A program made the position numbers and the translations under genes. The notes under the pieces are model-generated. The model saw only the letters and a program-made list of their open reading frames with translations, was not told the origin of the DNA and made no database searches. From Candidatus Culexmicrobium profundum (GTDB taxonomy: Archaea; Thermoproteota; Methanomethylicia; Culexarchaeales; Culexmicrobiaceae): a DNA stretch of 22,620 nt. Positions 7,357 through 14,948 of the stretch are shown piece after piece. The stretch spans positions 1-22,620 of the forward strand of contig JANZKD010000011.1 in NCBI GenBank assembly GCA_025061245.1, read 5' to 3'. Positions within the stretch are counted from its first letter, which is position 1. Each line of letters opens with the position of its first letter.

Positions 7357-8556
7357 CTATGCAGATGAATATATTTCATTGCTCTTTATAATTGTTCCAG
7401 GATAAATCTTAGTGTGTGCTCTAACTCTACTATTGTTGCCAATTATAGCTCCTAGTTTCGAGAGAAATTTTCCCCTTATTTTGACTGGATGTAATCTGCT
7501 AATTTCAACTCCTGAGGGGAGTACATTTAAAGTTGTAACTCCAGGTTCAATTACAGTGTTCATTCCGATAACTGAATCTCCAACAAAGCTTAATCTCCCA
7601 ACACTGACTTTGGGTTGAATACTTGACCTGGAGATTTCAGCATATGCTCCTACGATAGAATCTCTTTCTATTGAAGCATAGTTTCTTATGAGTGAACCAG
7701 TTCCAATATAAACATTCTCACCTATATAGACTGGTCCTCTAACTATTGCATTATGATCTATTACTGCTTTTGAATCAATTATTACTGGTCCCTCTATTAT
7801 TGCTCTTGGAGAGATCTCTGCATCTTTGCTGATTATTGTGTTGTTTACTTCTTTTAGAAGGTGTTCTGCTGCTGTAATTAAATCCCATGGATATCCTATA
7901 TCAACCCACCAATCACTCCAAAGAGCAGTAACTACTTTCATTCCCTTAGCCAATTTATTGATTGCCGATGTAACATTCATTGTTTCTTCGAGAATTCCCA
8001 TAAATCTACCGGGAAGAACGTAGGCTCCAGCTACTGCATATTCAACTTCATATTCCTCTTTAGGCTTTTCAATAATTGAAGTTAAAACATATTCTTCATC
8101 AACTATAGGTAAGCCATATGTTGATAACTCTTTTTGAGGTGTGATTAGTATGGCTCCATCTCCATCTCTATCAATATATGAATTTAATAAAATTTTGTAA
8201 GCTTCTTTTGGAACTATAACATCTCCGTAGGCTAATAGAAATATTTCATCTTCATTAATTAGATTAGAGGCGGAGATAATAGCTCCTTCAACTTCTGGTT
8301 CCTTCTGTTTCACGAATTGAATTTCAATTTCATCAGCATATCCACTTAGTTCTTTTCTAAACAGTTCAATGTTATTTACAACAATAATCACATTCCTTAT
8401 ACCTAGACTAATAAATGCATCTAAAACATACCCGACAATTGGTTTTCCCAATAATTTCAATAATGTTTTAGGATAACCCTCTGATAAAGGTCTCATCTCT
8501 CTACCTTCGCCACCTGCCAAAATTAAGGCTTTAAATCTACTCTCATTTTCACTCAA
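7357..8556 (-). CDS. GlmU-like sugar-1-phosphate nucleotidylyltransferase with left-handed beta-helix domain
   Basis: A 399-residue two-domain enzyme. The N-terminal nucleotidylyltransferase domain opens A-L-I-L-A-G-G-E-G-R-E-M-R-P-L-S with the activating P-K-T-L-L-K, followed by the Y-G-D-V-I-V metal-site Asp region. From about residue 245, repeated hexapeptides (I-S-P-R-A-I, G-P-V-I-I-D and so on) build a left-handed beta-helix acyltransferase-type domain. Size and layout match the archaeal bifunctional enzyme ST0452 (401 residues), which makes UDP-GlcNAc from GlcN-1-P by acetylation and uridylylation and also activates Glc-1-P. I chose TTG 8556 because AGGTGAT lies four bases upstream; an upstream TTG at 8574 has no ribosome site. 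It follows glmS by ten bases in the same operon, which supports the amino-sugar role over a dTDP-glucose role. Confidence 0.85.
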   Translation of the reverse strand: MSENESRFKALILAGGEGREMRPLSEGYPKTLLKLLGKPIVGYVLDAFISLGIRNVIIVVNNIELFRKELSGYADEIEIQFVKQKEPEVEGAIISASNLINEDEIFLLAYGDVIVPKEAYKILLNSYIDRDGDGAILITPQKELSTYGLPIVDEEYVLTSIIEKPKEEYEVEYAVAGAYVLPGRFMGILEETMNVTSAINKLAKGMKVVTALWSDWWVDIGYPWDLITAAEHLLKEVNNTIISKDAEISPRAIIEGPVIIDSKAVIDHNAIVRGPVYIGENVYIGTGSLIRNYASIERDSIVGAYAEISRSSIQPKVSVGRLSFVGDSVIGMNTVIEPGVTTLNVLPSGVEISRLHPVKIRGKFLSKLGAIIGNNSRVRAHTKIYPGTIIKSNEIYSSA

Positions 8557-8566
8557 ATTTATCACC

Positions 8567-10396
8567 TCACTCAACTGTAACTGTTTTAGCTAAATTTCTA
8601 GGTTTATCGGGGTCATATCCCCTAGAAACTGCTGCATAATATGCTATTAACTGCATTGGTATGACATATATTACTGGGGCTATTAATGGATTTATGTTAG
8701 GCAAACTGATATATGTGTCTAAATGCTCTATCACTTGTCTTTCATTGCGGGGAATTAAACCAACAGTGTATGCTTCACGGGCCTTCATTTCCATAATATT
8801 CCCAATTAAACTTTCTCGATATTCATCTAATAGCATTGAAAATACTACTGGAAAGTTTGGTTCAACTAGTGCTATAGGTCCATGTTTACTTTCCCCTGCA
8901 GGGTATGCTTCTGCATGTATGTATGCTATCTCCTTTAACTTTAGTGCTCCTTCCATCGAAAGTGGTACGCCTATACCCCTACTCAAGTAAAAGGCGCTTT
9001 TTGCATCACTTAATCTTCTGCCAATCTCTCTACACTTCGCTTCATGAGCTCTAATTACTCTTCCAGAAATTTTAGGTGTTTTATTTAATTCACTCTCTAT
9101 TTTTTCAACATCTTCTCCAAGTTGCTTTGCTGCCTGTAATATTATTTTTAAGAGTGTAATTATTTGTGTTGTAAATGTCTTTGTAGCTGCAACTCCAATT
9201 TCTGGACCAGCCCTAGTGTATATTGCTACATCTGCTTCACGTGGAATGGCACTATCAATAACATTTGAAATAGCAATAGTTTTCACTCCTTTCTCCTTCA
9301 TTTTTCTTAATGCAATTAAACTATCAATAGTTTCTCCAGATTGAGAAATAATTATTCCTACATCGCCATCTCCAAATGCCTTAAAATACTTCAAATATTC
9401 AGATGCGATAAAAGTAAATGAAGGTAATCCAAGCAATGAACTTAAAGCATAGTCTGCAACTAAACCTGCATGATAGGATGTTCCACAGGCTGTAATGAAA
9501 ATCTTATTTGAATTAATTATTAAATCTACAGCTTCTAAAATTTCTTTAATGTTGAGTGATTGTAATGTTCTTTGCATTGCTAAGGGTTGTTCATGAATCT
9601 CCTTTAACATAAAGTGAGGATAGCCGCCTTTCATAGCCATTTGAGGAGTCCAGCTAATCACTCGAATCCTATTTCTAACGTTAATTGCTCCTCTATCAAT
9701 ACTTTCAATGTAGACTTCTTGTGGTGAAATATATCCAAATTCACCATCTCTCAAAATAATAACTCTATTTGTAAATTCTAAAAATGCAGGAATGTCGCTT
9801 GCAAGGAACTTTACCTTATTACTAATGCCAAGAACCAATGGTGAAGTCATCTTGGCGAAGAAAATTTTATTTCTCTCTTGTGTGAAAATTGCTGCAAAGG
9901 CAAATGCTCCCTTTAAAATTTTTAATGTTTCTCTTAGAGCATCTATAGGCTTCATTCCACTCTTGACATATTCTTCAAGTAGGTGTGGAATAACTTCAGT
10001 ATCAGTTTCACTTTTAAAAACATGCCCCTTTCTTACTAGTTTTCCCTTTAGCTCCATATAATTTTGAATAATTCCATTATGTACAACAGCTATACTTTCA
10101 CTGCAATCTGTATGTGGATGAGCATTTTCATTACTTGGTTTTCCATGGGTAGCCCATCTCGTATGTCCAATTGCAATGTTGCTATATGCATTTTTAAAAT
10201 CTAGTATCCTTGTTACATCGTCGATCTTGCCTTTAGCTTTTTTGACAACAATTTTTAGTTTCTGCTTATCTATGTAGGCATACCCAACTGAGTCGTATCC
10301 TCGATATTCAAGTCTTTTTAGACATCTACGTATAATTGAGCCGATGGGTTCACGTAAATAATTTTCGATTGCTGTTAATCCGATGATGCCGCACAT
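8567..10396 (-). CDS. glmS: Glutamine--fructose-6-phosphate aminotransferase (isomerizing)
   Basis: A full-length 609-residue GlmS. It begins M-C-G-I-I-G-L, so Cys2 becomes the N-terminal nucleophile that releases ammonia from glutamine. The glutaminase domain continues with Y-R-G-Y-D-S-V-G, H-T-R-W-A-T-H-G and H-N-G-I-I-Q-N-Y. Two SIS sugar-isomerase domains follow: T-A-C-G-T-S-Y-H-A-G with S-Q-S-G-E-T-I-D-S, then S-R-G-I-G-V-P-L with E-G-A-L-K-L-K-E-I and G-E-S-K-H-G-P-I. The C-terminus K-P-R-N-L-A-K-T-V-T-V-E is the family ending. The enzyme makes glucosamine-6-phosphate, the first step to UDP-GlcNAc for glycans and N-glycosylation. It is the first gene of a two-gene operon with the GlmU-like enzyme; its own TATA box is visible upstream. 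Confidence 0.97.
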   Translation of the reverse strand: MCGIIGLTAIENYLREPIGSIIRRCLKRLEYRGYDSVGYAYIDKQKLKIVVKKAKGKIDDVTRILDFKNAYSNIAIGHTRWATHGKPSNENAHPHTDCSESIAVVHNGIIQNYMELKGKLVRKGHVFKSETDTEVIPHLLEEYVKSGMKPIDALRETLKILKGAFAFAAIFTQERNKIFFAKMTSPLVLGISNKVKFLASDIPAFLEFTNRVIILRDGEFGYISPQEVYIESIDRGAINVRNRIRVISWTPQMAMKGGYPHFMLKEIHEQPLAMQRTLQSLNIKEILEAVDLIINSNKIFITACGTSYHAGLVADYALSSLLGLPSFTFIASEYLKYFKAFGDGDVGIIISQSGETIDSLIALRKMKEKGVKTIAISNVIDSAIPREADVAIYTRAGPEIGVAATKTFTTQIITLLKIILQAAKQLGEDVEKIESELNKTPKISGRVIRAHEAKCREIGRRLSDAKSAFYLSRGIGVPLSMEGALKLKEIAYIHAEAYPAGESKHGPIALVEPNFPVVFSMLLDEYRESLIGNIMEMKAREAYTVGLIPRNERQVIEHLDTYISLPNINPLIAPVIYVIPMQLIAYYAAVSRGYDPDKPRNLAKTVTVE

Positions 10397-10426
10397 AGTC
10401 TCTAACTAATATTTATTGTTATTTGT

Positions 10427-10440
10427 CTTTATATTTTTAA
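10427..10440 (-). promoter_or_regulatory. TATA box of glmS
   Basis: On the minus strand TTAAAAATATAAAG is centred about 37 bases before the glmS ATG (10396), which places transcription start near 10406 and gives a leader of only about ten bases. No Shine-Dalgarno is present, which fits a very short leader. Confidence 0.5.
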
Positions 10441-10523
10441 CTCTTTTTAACTCCAAACCGGTAAATATGGGTCTACTAATTGTCAGCTACAAGCTTAACT
10501 ATACGTGTAATTATGAAGCCCAT

Positions 10524-10583
10524 TGCCTCAGCTTCCCTAGGAATCTTCATATGTTTCAGTGGGCATGACTCACATCATCGGCA
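10524..10583 (-). ncRNA. Candidate C/D box guide sRNA (2'-O-methylation guide)
   Basis: Read on the minus strand from 10583, TGCC is followed by one G and then box C ATGATGT (10578-10572, one mismatch to RTGATGA at the last base). A 12-base guide (10571-10560) leads to box D' CTGA (10559-10556). After a five-base spacer comes box C' ATGAAGA (10550-10544, one mismatch), a second 12-base guide (10543-10532), and box D CTGA (10531-10528), directly followed by GGCA. TGCC pairs with GGCA as the terminal stem and leaves the three-base G-A-T bulge expected of the C/D kink-turn. Two 12-base guides are the typical archaeal spacing. It starts 21 bases after the racemase stop codon and may be processed from that transcript's 3' end. 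By the D+5 rule each guide would direct methylation of a C. I could not identify the targets. Confidence 0.72.
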
Positions 10584-10604
10584 TCTCTATATAAGTAAGA
10601 TAGT

Positions 10605-11273
10605 CTACATCAATTTTTCTCTCATAGTCAATCTCTTTAGATATGAAACAATTATTCCACATGCGATTACTGGATCTATTAAAATGATGCTCCCAGTTAT
10701 CTTTCTATCCACTATTCTTATCGTCGAGAAACCGGTGCATCCGAGAATTATAGCTTTACAACCTCTATTGGATAGTTCTAAGATTGCATCATAGATATGC
10801 TTAATACTTTCTTTTTTCATTAGATCCAAGGTATTCTTAACATTTTCAACTGATTTTTCCGCTATCAACTTCTCTTTTAGTATTTCCCTTATAACTTTAG
10901 GTGTTTCATCTGTTATGGTTAATACTCCAATTTTACTGGAGATTGTTAATGCTAGATATGCTGAAGCTGAACCTGCACCTATAACTGGTACGTTTAACTT
11001 TTCTCTTAATTCCTTTAAACCTGGATCTGCAGCGCAGCTTATGATTAATGCATTTATATCGTCTTTAACCATCTTTTTTGCAAGTGAAATTATTTTTGGT
11101 ATTGCTTCTTTTTCACTTTTATTGTCATAAATTCCGTAGGGTTGATTGGGTATGCATTTGCTAATTACTTTTATTCCTGGAAAATTTTCTTCGATTATTC
11201 TTCCATGTAAATTTAATAGTTCCGGATCTTCTAGGGTGATGACTCTAATTAGACCGACTTTAAATTCTTTCAT
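10605..11273 (-). CDS. Asp/Glu/hydantoin racemase-family protein
   Basis: A 222-residue protein with the two-domain pseudo-symmetric layout of the Asp/Glu/hydantoin racemase superfamily. The two catalytic-type cysteines are present: C80 in I-I-S-C-A-A-D-P-G and C179 in I-L-G-C-T-G-F-S. G-A-G-S-A-S-A at 99-105 and K-I-G-V-L-T-I-T-D-E-T at about 114-124 are typical substrate-loop and second-domain motifs. Members racemise amino acids or hydantoins, or isomerise maleate, by two-base Cys chemistry without cofactor; the substrate cannot be read from sequence. It is transcribed alone. Its start ATG has no clear ribosome site and follows closely on an AT-rich promoter, so the leader is probably very short. 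A link to the PxpB-PxpC gene (hydantoin/oxoproline chemistry) is possible but the genes are 9 kb apart. Confidence 0.8.
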   Translation of the reverse strand: MKEFKVGLIRVITLEDPELLNLHGRIIEENFPGIKVISKCIPNQPYGIYDNKSEKEAIPKIISLAKKMVKDDINALIISCAADPGLKELREKLNVPVIGAGSASAYLALTISSKIGVLTITDETPKVIREILKEKLIAEKSVENVKNTLDLMKKESIKHIYDAILELSNRGCKAIILGCTGFSTIRIVDRKITGSIILIDPVIACGIIVSYLKRLTMREKLM

Positions 11274-11298
11274 GCTTTATTTTCAGTCTTAATTGCTT

Positions 11299-11318
11299 AA
11301 TAAAAATAAAGAAGAAAA
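11299..11318 (-). terminator. T-rich end of the hdr-frd operon, overlapping the racemase promoter
   Basis: On the minus strand this gap reads TTTTC-TTC-TTTATTTTTATT, a pyrimidine/T-run starting 11 bases after the frdA stop and without a hairpin, as expected for archaeal termination. Its TTTATTTTTA part (11310-11301) is also about 27-32 bases before the racemase ATG and could act as that gene's TATA box. Confidence 0.4.
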
Positions 11319-11328
11319 TGCATGGAGC

Positions 11329-13005
11329 TTATGGAGTAAATAATGATATGGCTCTTGAAAGCACTTTCTCTCCACGATATTCCGGTAAAATCATTGGTGC
11401 TCTTCTTTTAGGTGGTATCTTCGCTTCTTTCAGCATCTTTATGTATCTTTTAACGTGGTTTAATGTTAGCTTTCCTGGTGTTGCATTTCTAATATATTTT
11501 GCAGCTGAGATTCCTGCTCTTTTACCGAAGACGTTTATTTCTAGTAGGGAATTACCCATTAGACGATTCTTTCCATGTACTCCTCCTGAAACTTCTCCTG
11601 CTGCAAATAGTCCTTCTATTGGTTTATTGTTTCCATCTAGTACTTGTGCATTGACATTTATTTCTATTCCACCATTTTGGTAATGTAGTGTTGGGAATAC
11701 TAGTATTGGTTCTTTTGTTGGATCTATGCCGAATCGAGCAAACATTCTATAGATTGCTGATAAGTAGCGTTTAATTGTTCCTTCTCCATGGATTAATTCA
11801 ATCATAGGTGAGTCTAGCCATACTCCTCTCATTCCTGTTGGTGTTATTACTCCCTTGTTTCTTCCATAGCATTCTCTTATTATTGCTGCTGCAACAACAT
11901 CTCTTGGTTCAAGTGGGTAGATGAATTGTTTGCCTTCTGCGTTGACTAGTTGAGCTCCTAATCCTCTAACTTTTTCAGTTACTAGTAGTCCTACAATTTG
12001 TTCTGGGTATGCTGCTCCAGTTGGATGATATTGTGTAGCATCTAGGTCTCTTACTTTTGCTCCAACTCGGTAGGCTAGTACTACTCCATCCATTGTTGCG
12101 CCATAATGATTTGTTGTTGGAAATCCTTGTATGTGTAGTCTGCCGTATCCTCCTGTGGCGAGTATTACTGCTTTTCCTCGTGCTATATGATATTCCTTGG
12201 TTTCTAGATTCCACAATATTGCTCCTGTAACTCTTCTTCCATCTTCATCTGTTAGTAATTCTATTACTGGTGAGAATTCTAGTACTGGTATGCCTTTATT
12301 TAATACTTCGTCCATTAGTACTCTCATTATCTCTAATCCAGTGTAGTCTTTAGCTGCATGTAGTCTTCTTCTACATGTTCCTCCACCTGAAAGTTCAATC
12401 ATATTTCCTTCTTCATCTTTATCGTAGATTACTCCTAGTTCTTCATGCCATTTAATGATTAATGGGGCTTCTTTGACTAGTAATTTTACTAATTCAGGTT
12501 TGTTTGCGTAGTGTCCTCCACCCATTACGTCTATGAAGTGTAGTAGTGGACTGTCGTTTGGTCTATCTGCTGCCTGGATTCCTCCCTGTGCCATTTTAGT
12601 GTTTGCATCTCCAAATCTAAGCTTGGTTACTATTAAGATTCTGTCTGCTGGTACACCGTTATAGTGTGCCCATAATGCTGCAGCTGCTCCTGCTCCTCCT
12701 CCACCGATAATTAATATGTCGACGTCATAGTCTATTTTACTTAAATCTATTTGGTCTGGATCAATTAGAGGGTAAGCTTCAATTAAATCTGCAACTTCAT
12801 GGGGAACCATTAATCCTTTGCTTGGACCAATTTTAAGTGGACGTTTACCTTCCGGTCGATAATCGGGATGCCATTCTTTTAAGAGCTTTTCTTTCTCTTC
12901 TGGACTTATTCTCTCAAATACTTCTTTTAATCTTCTATCTCTTGTTTCTTCAACCTTCTCGATAGATTTTCTCATTTCTTCAGTATATCCTACTTTTTGA
13001 GCCAA
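11329..13005 (-). CDS. frdA: Fumarate reductase/succinate dehydrogenase-type flavoprotein (TfrA/FrdA-like)
   Basis: A 558-residue flavoprotein that interconverts fumarate and succinate. After an unusual charged extension of about 95 residues comes the FAD Rossmann motif G-G-G-G-A-G-A (101-107). Catalytic residues are present: H-P-T-G (His327), V-T-E-K-V-R (Arg347), E-P-R-D (Arg368) and H-Y-Q-N-G-G (His441). G-L-F-A-A-G-E-V-S-G-G-V-H-G and N-R-L-M-G-N-S-L-L-E complete the family pattern. The segment N-T-K-M-A-Q-G-G-I lacks the His that covalently binds FAD in membrane Frd/Sdh, so FAD is probably non-covalent, as reported for methanogen thiol:fumarate reductase. I prefer TTG 13005 to GTG 13014, because that GTG is itself part of the GGAGGTG ribosome site. 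The extended N-terminus resembles flavoproteins of sulfate reducers and acetogens that sit beside hdr genes. No membrane-anchor gene follows, which suggests a cytoplasmic complex. Confidence 0.88.
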   Translation of the reverse strand: MAQKVGYTEEMRKSIEKVEETRDRRLKEVFERISPEEKEKLLKEWHPDYRPEGKRPLKIGPSKGLMVPHEVADLIEAYPLIDPDQIDLSKIDYDVDILIIGGGGAGAAAALWAHYNGVPADRILIVTKLRFGDANTKMAQGGIQAADRPNDSPLLHFIDVMGGGHYANKPELVKLLVKEAPLIIKWHEELGVIYDKDEEGNMIELSGGGTCRRRLHAAKDYTGLEIMRVLMDEVLNKGIPVLEFSPVIELLTDEDGRRVTGAILWNLETKEYHIARGKAVILATGGYGRLHIQGFPTTNHYGATMDGVVLAYRVGAKVRDLDATQYHPTGAAYPEQIVGLLVTEKVRGLGAQLVNAEGKQFIYPLEPRDVVAAAIIRECYGRNKGVITPTGMRGVWLDSPMIELIHGEGTIKRYLSAIYRMFARFGIDPTKEPILVFPTLHYQNGGIEINVNAQVLDGNNKPIEGLFAAGEVSGGVHGKNRLMGNSLLEINVFGKRAGISAAKYIRNATPGKLTLNHVKRYIKMLKEAKIPPKRRAPMILPEYRGEKVLSRAISLFTP

Positions 13006-13017
13006 CTCATACACCTC

Positions 13018-13710
13018 CTATTCCTCAATCTCTCTTGATTCATAGAGCTTCTTCCATTCTTCTACTCCTAATTGGGCTAGCTTTTCTAGTTCTTCATCAT
13101 ATTTTCCTTCAAGAATTTCCTTTACACGTTCTTCAAGATGCCTTGATTTCTTAGTCATGTATTTTCCATATAATCTTCGTACAAGTTGGAATACATGGTA
13201 ATGAACAATTTCAGCTGGACATCTAATGGAGCATATGCCGCATGCTATACAGTCGAAGGATAATTCAGCTGCCTTTGCAATATCTCCTCTAATTAGTGCT
13301 TGTATAGCATCCATAACTTCTAGTTCTTGTGGACAAGATTTAGTGCATGTATTGCATGCAACACATCTTGTTATTTCTGGGAATAACATTAAGATGGTTG
13401 AAGCTGTAGGTTTCAGCTTTTCAAGGTCATAAACTGGTTTTTCAGCGGGGACGAAGGGTATTTGAACTAGGTACATGCCGTCTTGAACTGTTGTTTGGCA
13501 TGCTAGTCCAGTGTATAGCTTATAGTCATTTCCAATTCTGTATACTGTTGTGCATGCACCGCAAAATCCACCTCTGCATCCAACTCCTCTTATAAATTTG
13601 TATCCTGCATATTCCATTGCCTTCATTATTGTTAATCCTTCAGGCACTTCATACATTTTGCCCATAATATAGATTTTTACCATTCTCATCTTCTGACCTT
13701 CATTACTCAT
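13018..13710 (-). CDS. frdB: Fumarate reductase-type iron-sulfur protein (FrdB / TfrB N-terminal part)
   Basis: A 230-residue electron-transfer subunit. Residues 11-95 form a plant-type ferredoxin domain with C45, C50, C53 and C71 for a [2Fe-2S] cluster. Residues 116-126 (C-V-A-C-N-T-C-T-K-S-C-P) and 154-164 (C-I-A-C-G-I-C-S-I-R-C-P) each carry a complete four-Cys [4Fe-4S] motif. Classical SdhB has a [3Fe-4S] cluster as its third centre, so the two full [4Fe-4S] motifs set this protein apart. The start is ATG 13710, reached from GGAGGAGGG and overlapping the hdrB stop by eight bases; an in-frame start at 13779 would lie deep in hdrB. In methanogen TfrB this module is fused to an HdrB-like domain; here the HdrB-like partner is the preceding separate gene. 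It should carry electrons between HdrB/HdrC and the flavoprotein. Confidence 0.88.
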   Translation of the reverse strand: MSNEGQKMRMVKIYIMGKMYEVPEGLTIMKAMEYAGYKFIRGVGCRGGFCGACTTVYRIGNDYKLYTGLACQTTVQDGMYLVQIPFVPAEKPVYDLEKLKPTASTILMLFPEITRCVACNTCTKSCPQELEVMDAIQALIRGDIAKAAELSFDCIACGICSIRCPAEIVHYHVFQLVRRLYGKYMTKKSRHLEERVKEILEGKYDEELEKLAQLGVEEWKKLYESREIEE

Positions 13711-14560
13711 TTTCTCCCTCCTCCATAAGGGAATAAATAACTTTTCTAACTTCAGGAGATAAAACATCATCAACTCCAAAGGCTACACACATTAACTCAG
13801 TAAAATAAACTACAGGAATTTCAGGTCCTCTTGTTGGTAGGTTAAGATTGTAGTGGCAGAGAGGACATGTTGTAACTATGATGTTTGCTCCCCATCTCAC
13901 TGCTGCCTTTCGTATTTCTAATGCTCTTTCTACAGCTATGTTCCTATCATAAACAACATCATAAGCGCTACAACACTTTGTTTCATAGGGGAATTTACTT
14001 GATTCGGCTCCAAGTTTCTCCATTAATTCATTTAGTACCATTGGATTTCTGTAATCATCTATCTGAATTTCCTTCGGTCTCAGAATCATACAACCATAGT
14101 ATGATGCAACCTTTAATCCTTTCAGAGGTTTTACCACCATCTCCTCTATTTTATCGAATCCAACTACATCTCTTAGAACTTGTAAGAAGTGTAGTACCTC
14201 AATATTTCCTTCATAATCTATTTCTCTATCCATAAATTCATTAGCAGTCCTAAGTTTTTCTGGATCGTTTAGCATTAATTGATGAGTTCTCTTTAAAACA
14301 TTATAGCACATTGAACATAATGTTACTAAGCGATTATCATTAACTTTACTACTCATTTCCTGTGCCCTAATTAAGTCTCTAACTGCGCCTATATGGTGCA
14401 TTACACTGTCCATGGCCAAATTGAATACAACTCCACAGCAGTTCCATCTATCAAGTTCAATCAACTCGAGGCCAAGTTTTTTTGAAACAGCTAAAGCTGA
14501 GTCTTCATAGTTTTTCGCTGTTGTCTTTAGGGTGCAACCGGGAAAATACATTAACTTCAT
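13703..14560 (-). CDS. hdrB: HdrB-like CCG-domain protein (heterodisulfide reductase subunit B / TfrB C-terminal part)
   Basis: A 285-residue protein with two CCG (cysteine-rich) domains. The first has F-P-G-C (C9), N-C-C-G (C41-C42) and L-C-S-M-C; the second has Y-G-C, T-K-C-C-S and T-C-P-L-C-H. In HdrB these motifs hold two non-cubane [4Fe-4S] clusters that reductively split a disulfide (CoM-S-S-CoB in methanogens). The second domain has K-C-C-S where C-C-G is usual, a minor change. ATG 14560 is chosen because GGGGTGA lies a few bases upstream; an in-frame ATG at 14593 would overlap hdrC. Placed between hdrC and frdB it can serve as the HdrB of HdrABC and also as the CCG half of a TfrB-like unit. 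No Mcr genes are in the window, so the thiol substrate is unknown. Confidence 0.88.
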   Translation of the reverse strand: MKLMYFPGCTLKTTAKNYEDSALAVSKKLGLELIELDRWNCCGVVFNLAMDSVMHHIGAVRDLIRAQEMSSKVNDNRLVTLCSMCYNVLKRTHQLMLNDPEKLRTANEFMDREIDYEGNIEVLHFLQVLRDVVGFDKIEEMVVKPLKGLKVASYYGCMILRPKEIQIDDYRNPMVLNELMEKLGAESSKFPYETKCCSAYDVVYDRNIAVERALEIRKAAVRWGANIIVTTCPLCHYNLNLPTRGPEIPVVYFTELMCVAFGVDDVLSPEVRKVIYSLMEEGENE

Positions 14561-14564
14561 TCTT

Positions 14565-14936
14565 TCACCCCATGAGCTTTCTAGATGCGGCAACTAGAGC
14601 TAGTTGAGGATACTCTTCAACTTTTGGTATTTTCCTTAGATTTACAACTGAAATTCCTTTACGCATTTTAATGTTTCTTAATGCATTAATGATTTTTGCA
14701 GGATCTAATCCTCTCGGGCATCTAATCGTGCAATTATAGCATGAAGCACATATCCAAATAGTCTTTGAGTCTAATACTTCTTCCATATTTAGCTGTATCA
14801 TTCTAATCACTTGATTTGGGGGAATATCCATAACGCTAACTAATGGGCAACTTCCACTACACATGCCGCATTGATAACATAGGTATACATTTTCTCCAGA
14901 TAATTCATAAACCTTTGCAGCCAAACCTTTAAACAA
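14565..14936 (-). CDS. hdrC: Heterodisulfide reductase subunit C-like ferredoxin
   Basis: A 123-residue protein with two [4Fe-4S] motifs, C20-x2-C23-x2-C26-x3-C30-P (Y-Q-C-G-M-C-S-G-S-C-P) and C63-x2-C66-x2-C69-x3-C73-P (W-I-C-A-S-C-Y-N-C-T-I-R-C-P), spaced as in HdrC. HdrC passes electrons between HdrA and the HdrB active site. It starts with TTG 14936, supported by AGGAGG eight bases upstream, which itself overlaps the hdrA stop region. It ends four bases before the hdrB ATG. It is cytoplasmic with no membrane segment, so this is the soluble HdrABC type and not membrane HdrDE. Confidence 0.9.
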   Translation of the reverse strand: MFKGLAAKVYELSGENVYLCYQCGMCSGSCPLVSVMDIPPNQVIRMIQLNMEEVLDSKTIWICASCYNCTIRCPRGLDPAKIINALRNIKMRKGISVVNLRKIPKVEEYPQLALVAASRKLMG

Positions 14937-14948
14937 ATCTAAAACCTC

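Noticed and set aside
10476..10550. A 24-codon minus-strand ORF (M-K-I-P-R-E-A-E-A-M...) covering the 3' half of the sRNA candidate
   Set aside because: It has no ribosome site or promoter of its own and no similarity I recognise; the ordered C/D boxes explain the same bases better.
10585..10595. TTATATAGAG-like sequence just upstream of the sRNA as its promoter
   Set aside because: It lies within about ten bases of the RNA 5' end, too close for a TATA box; processing from the racemase transcript is more likely.
10480..10794. A 104-codon plus-strand ORF across the racemase 3' end and the gap before glmS
   Set aside because: It is antisense to the racemase with biased composition and no ribosome site; a shadow frame.
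11975..12214. A 79-codon minus-strand ORF rich in Ser/Arg/Thr
   Set aside because: It is another frame of the flavoprotein gene, with low-complexity composition caused by that gene's codon use.
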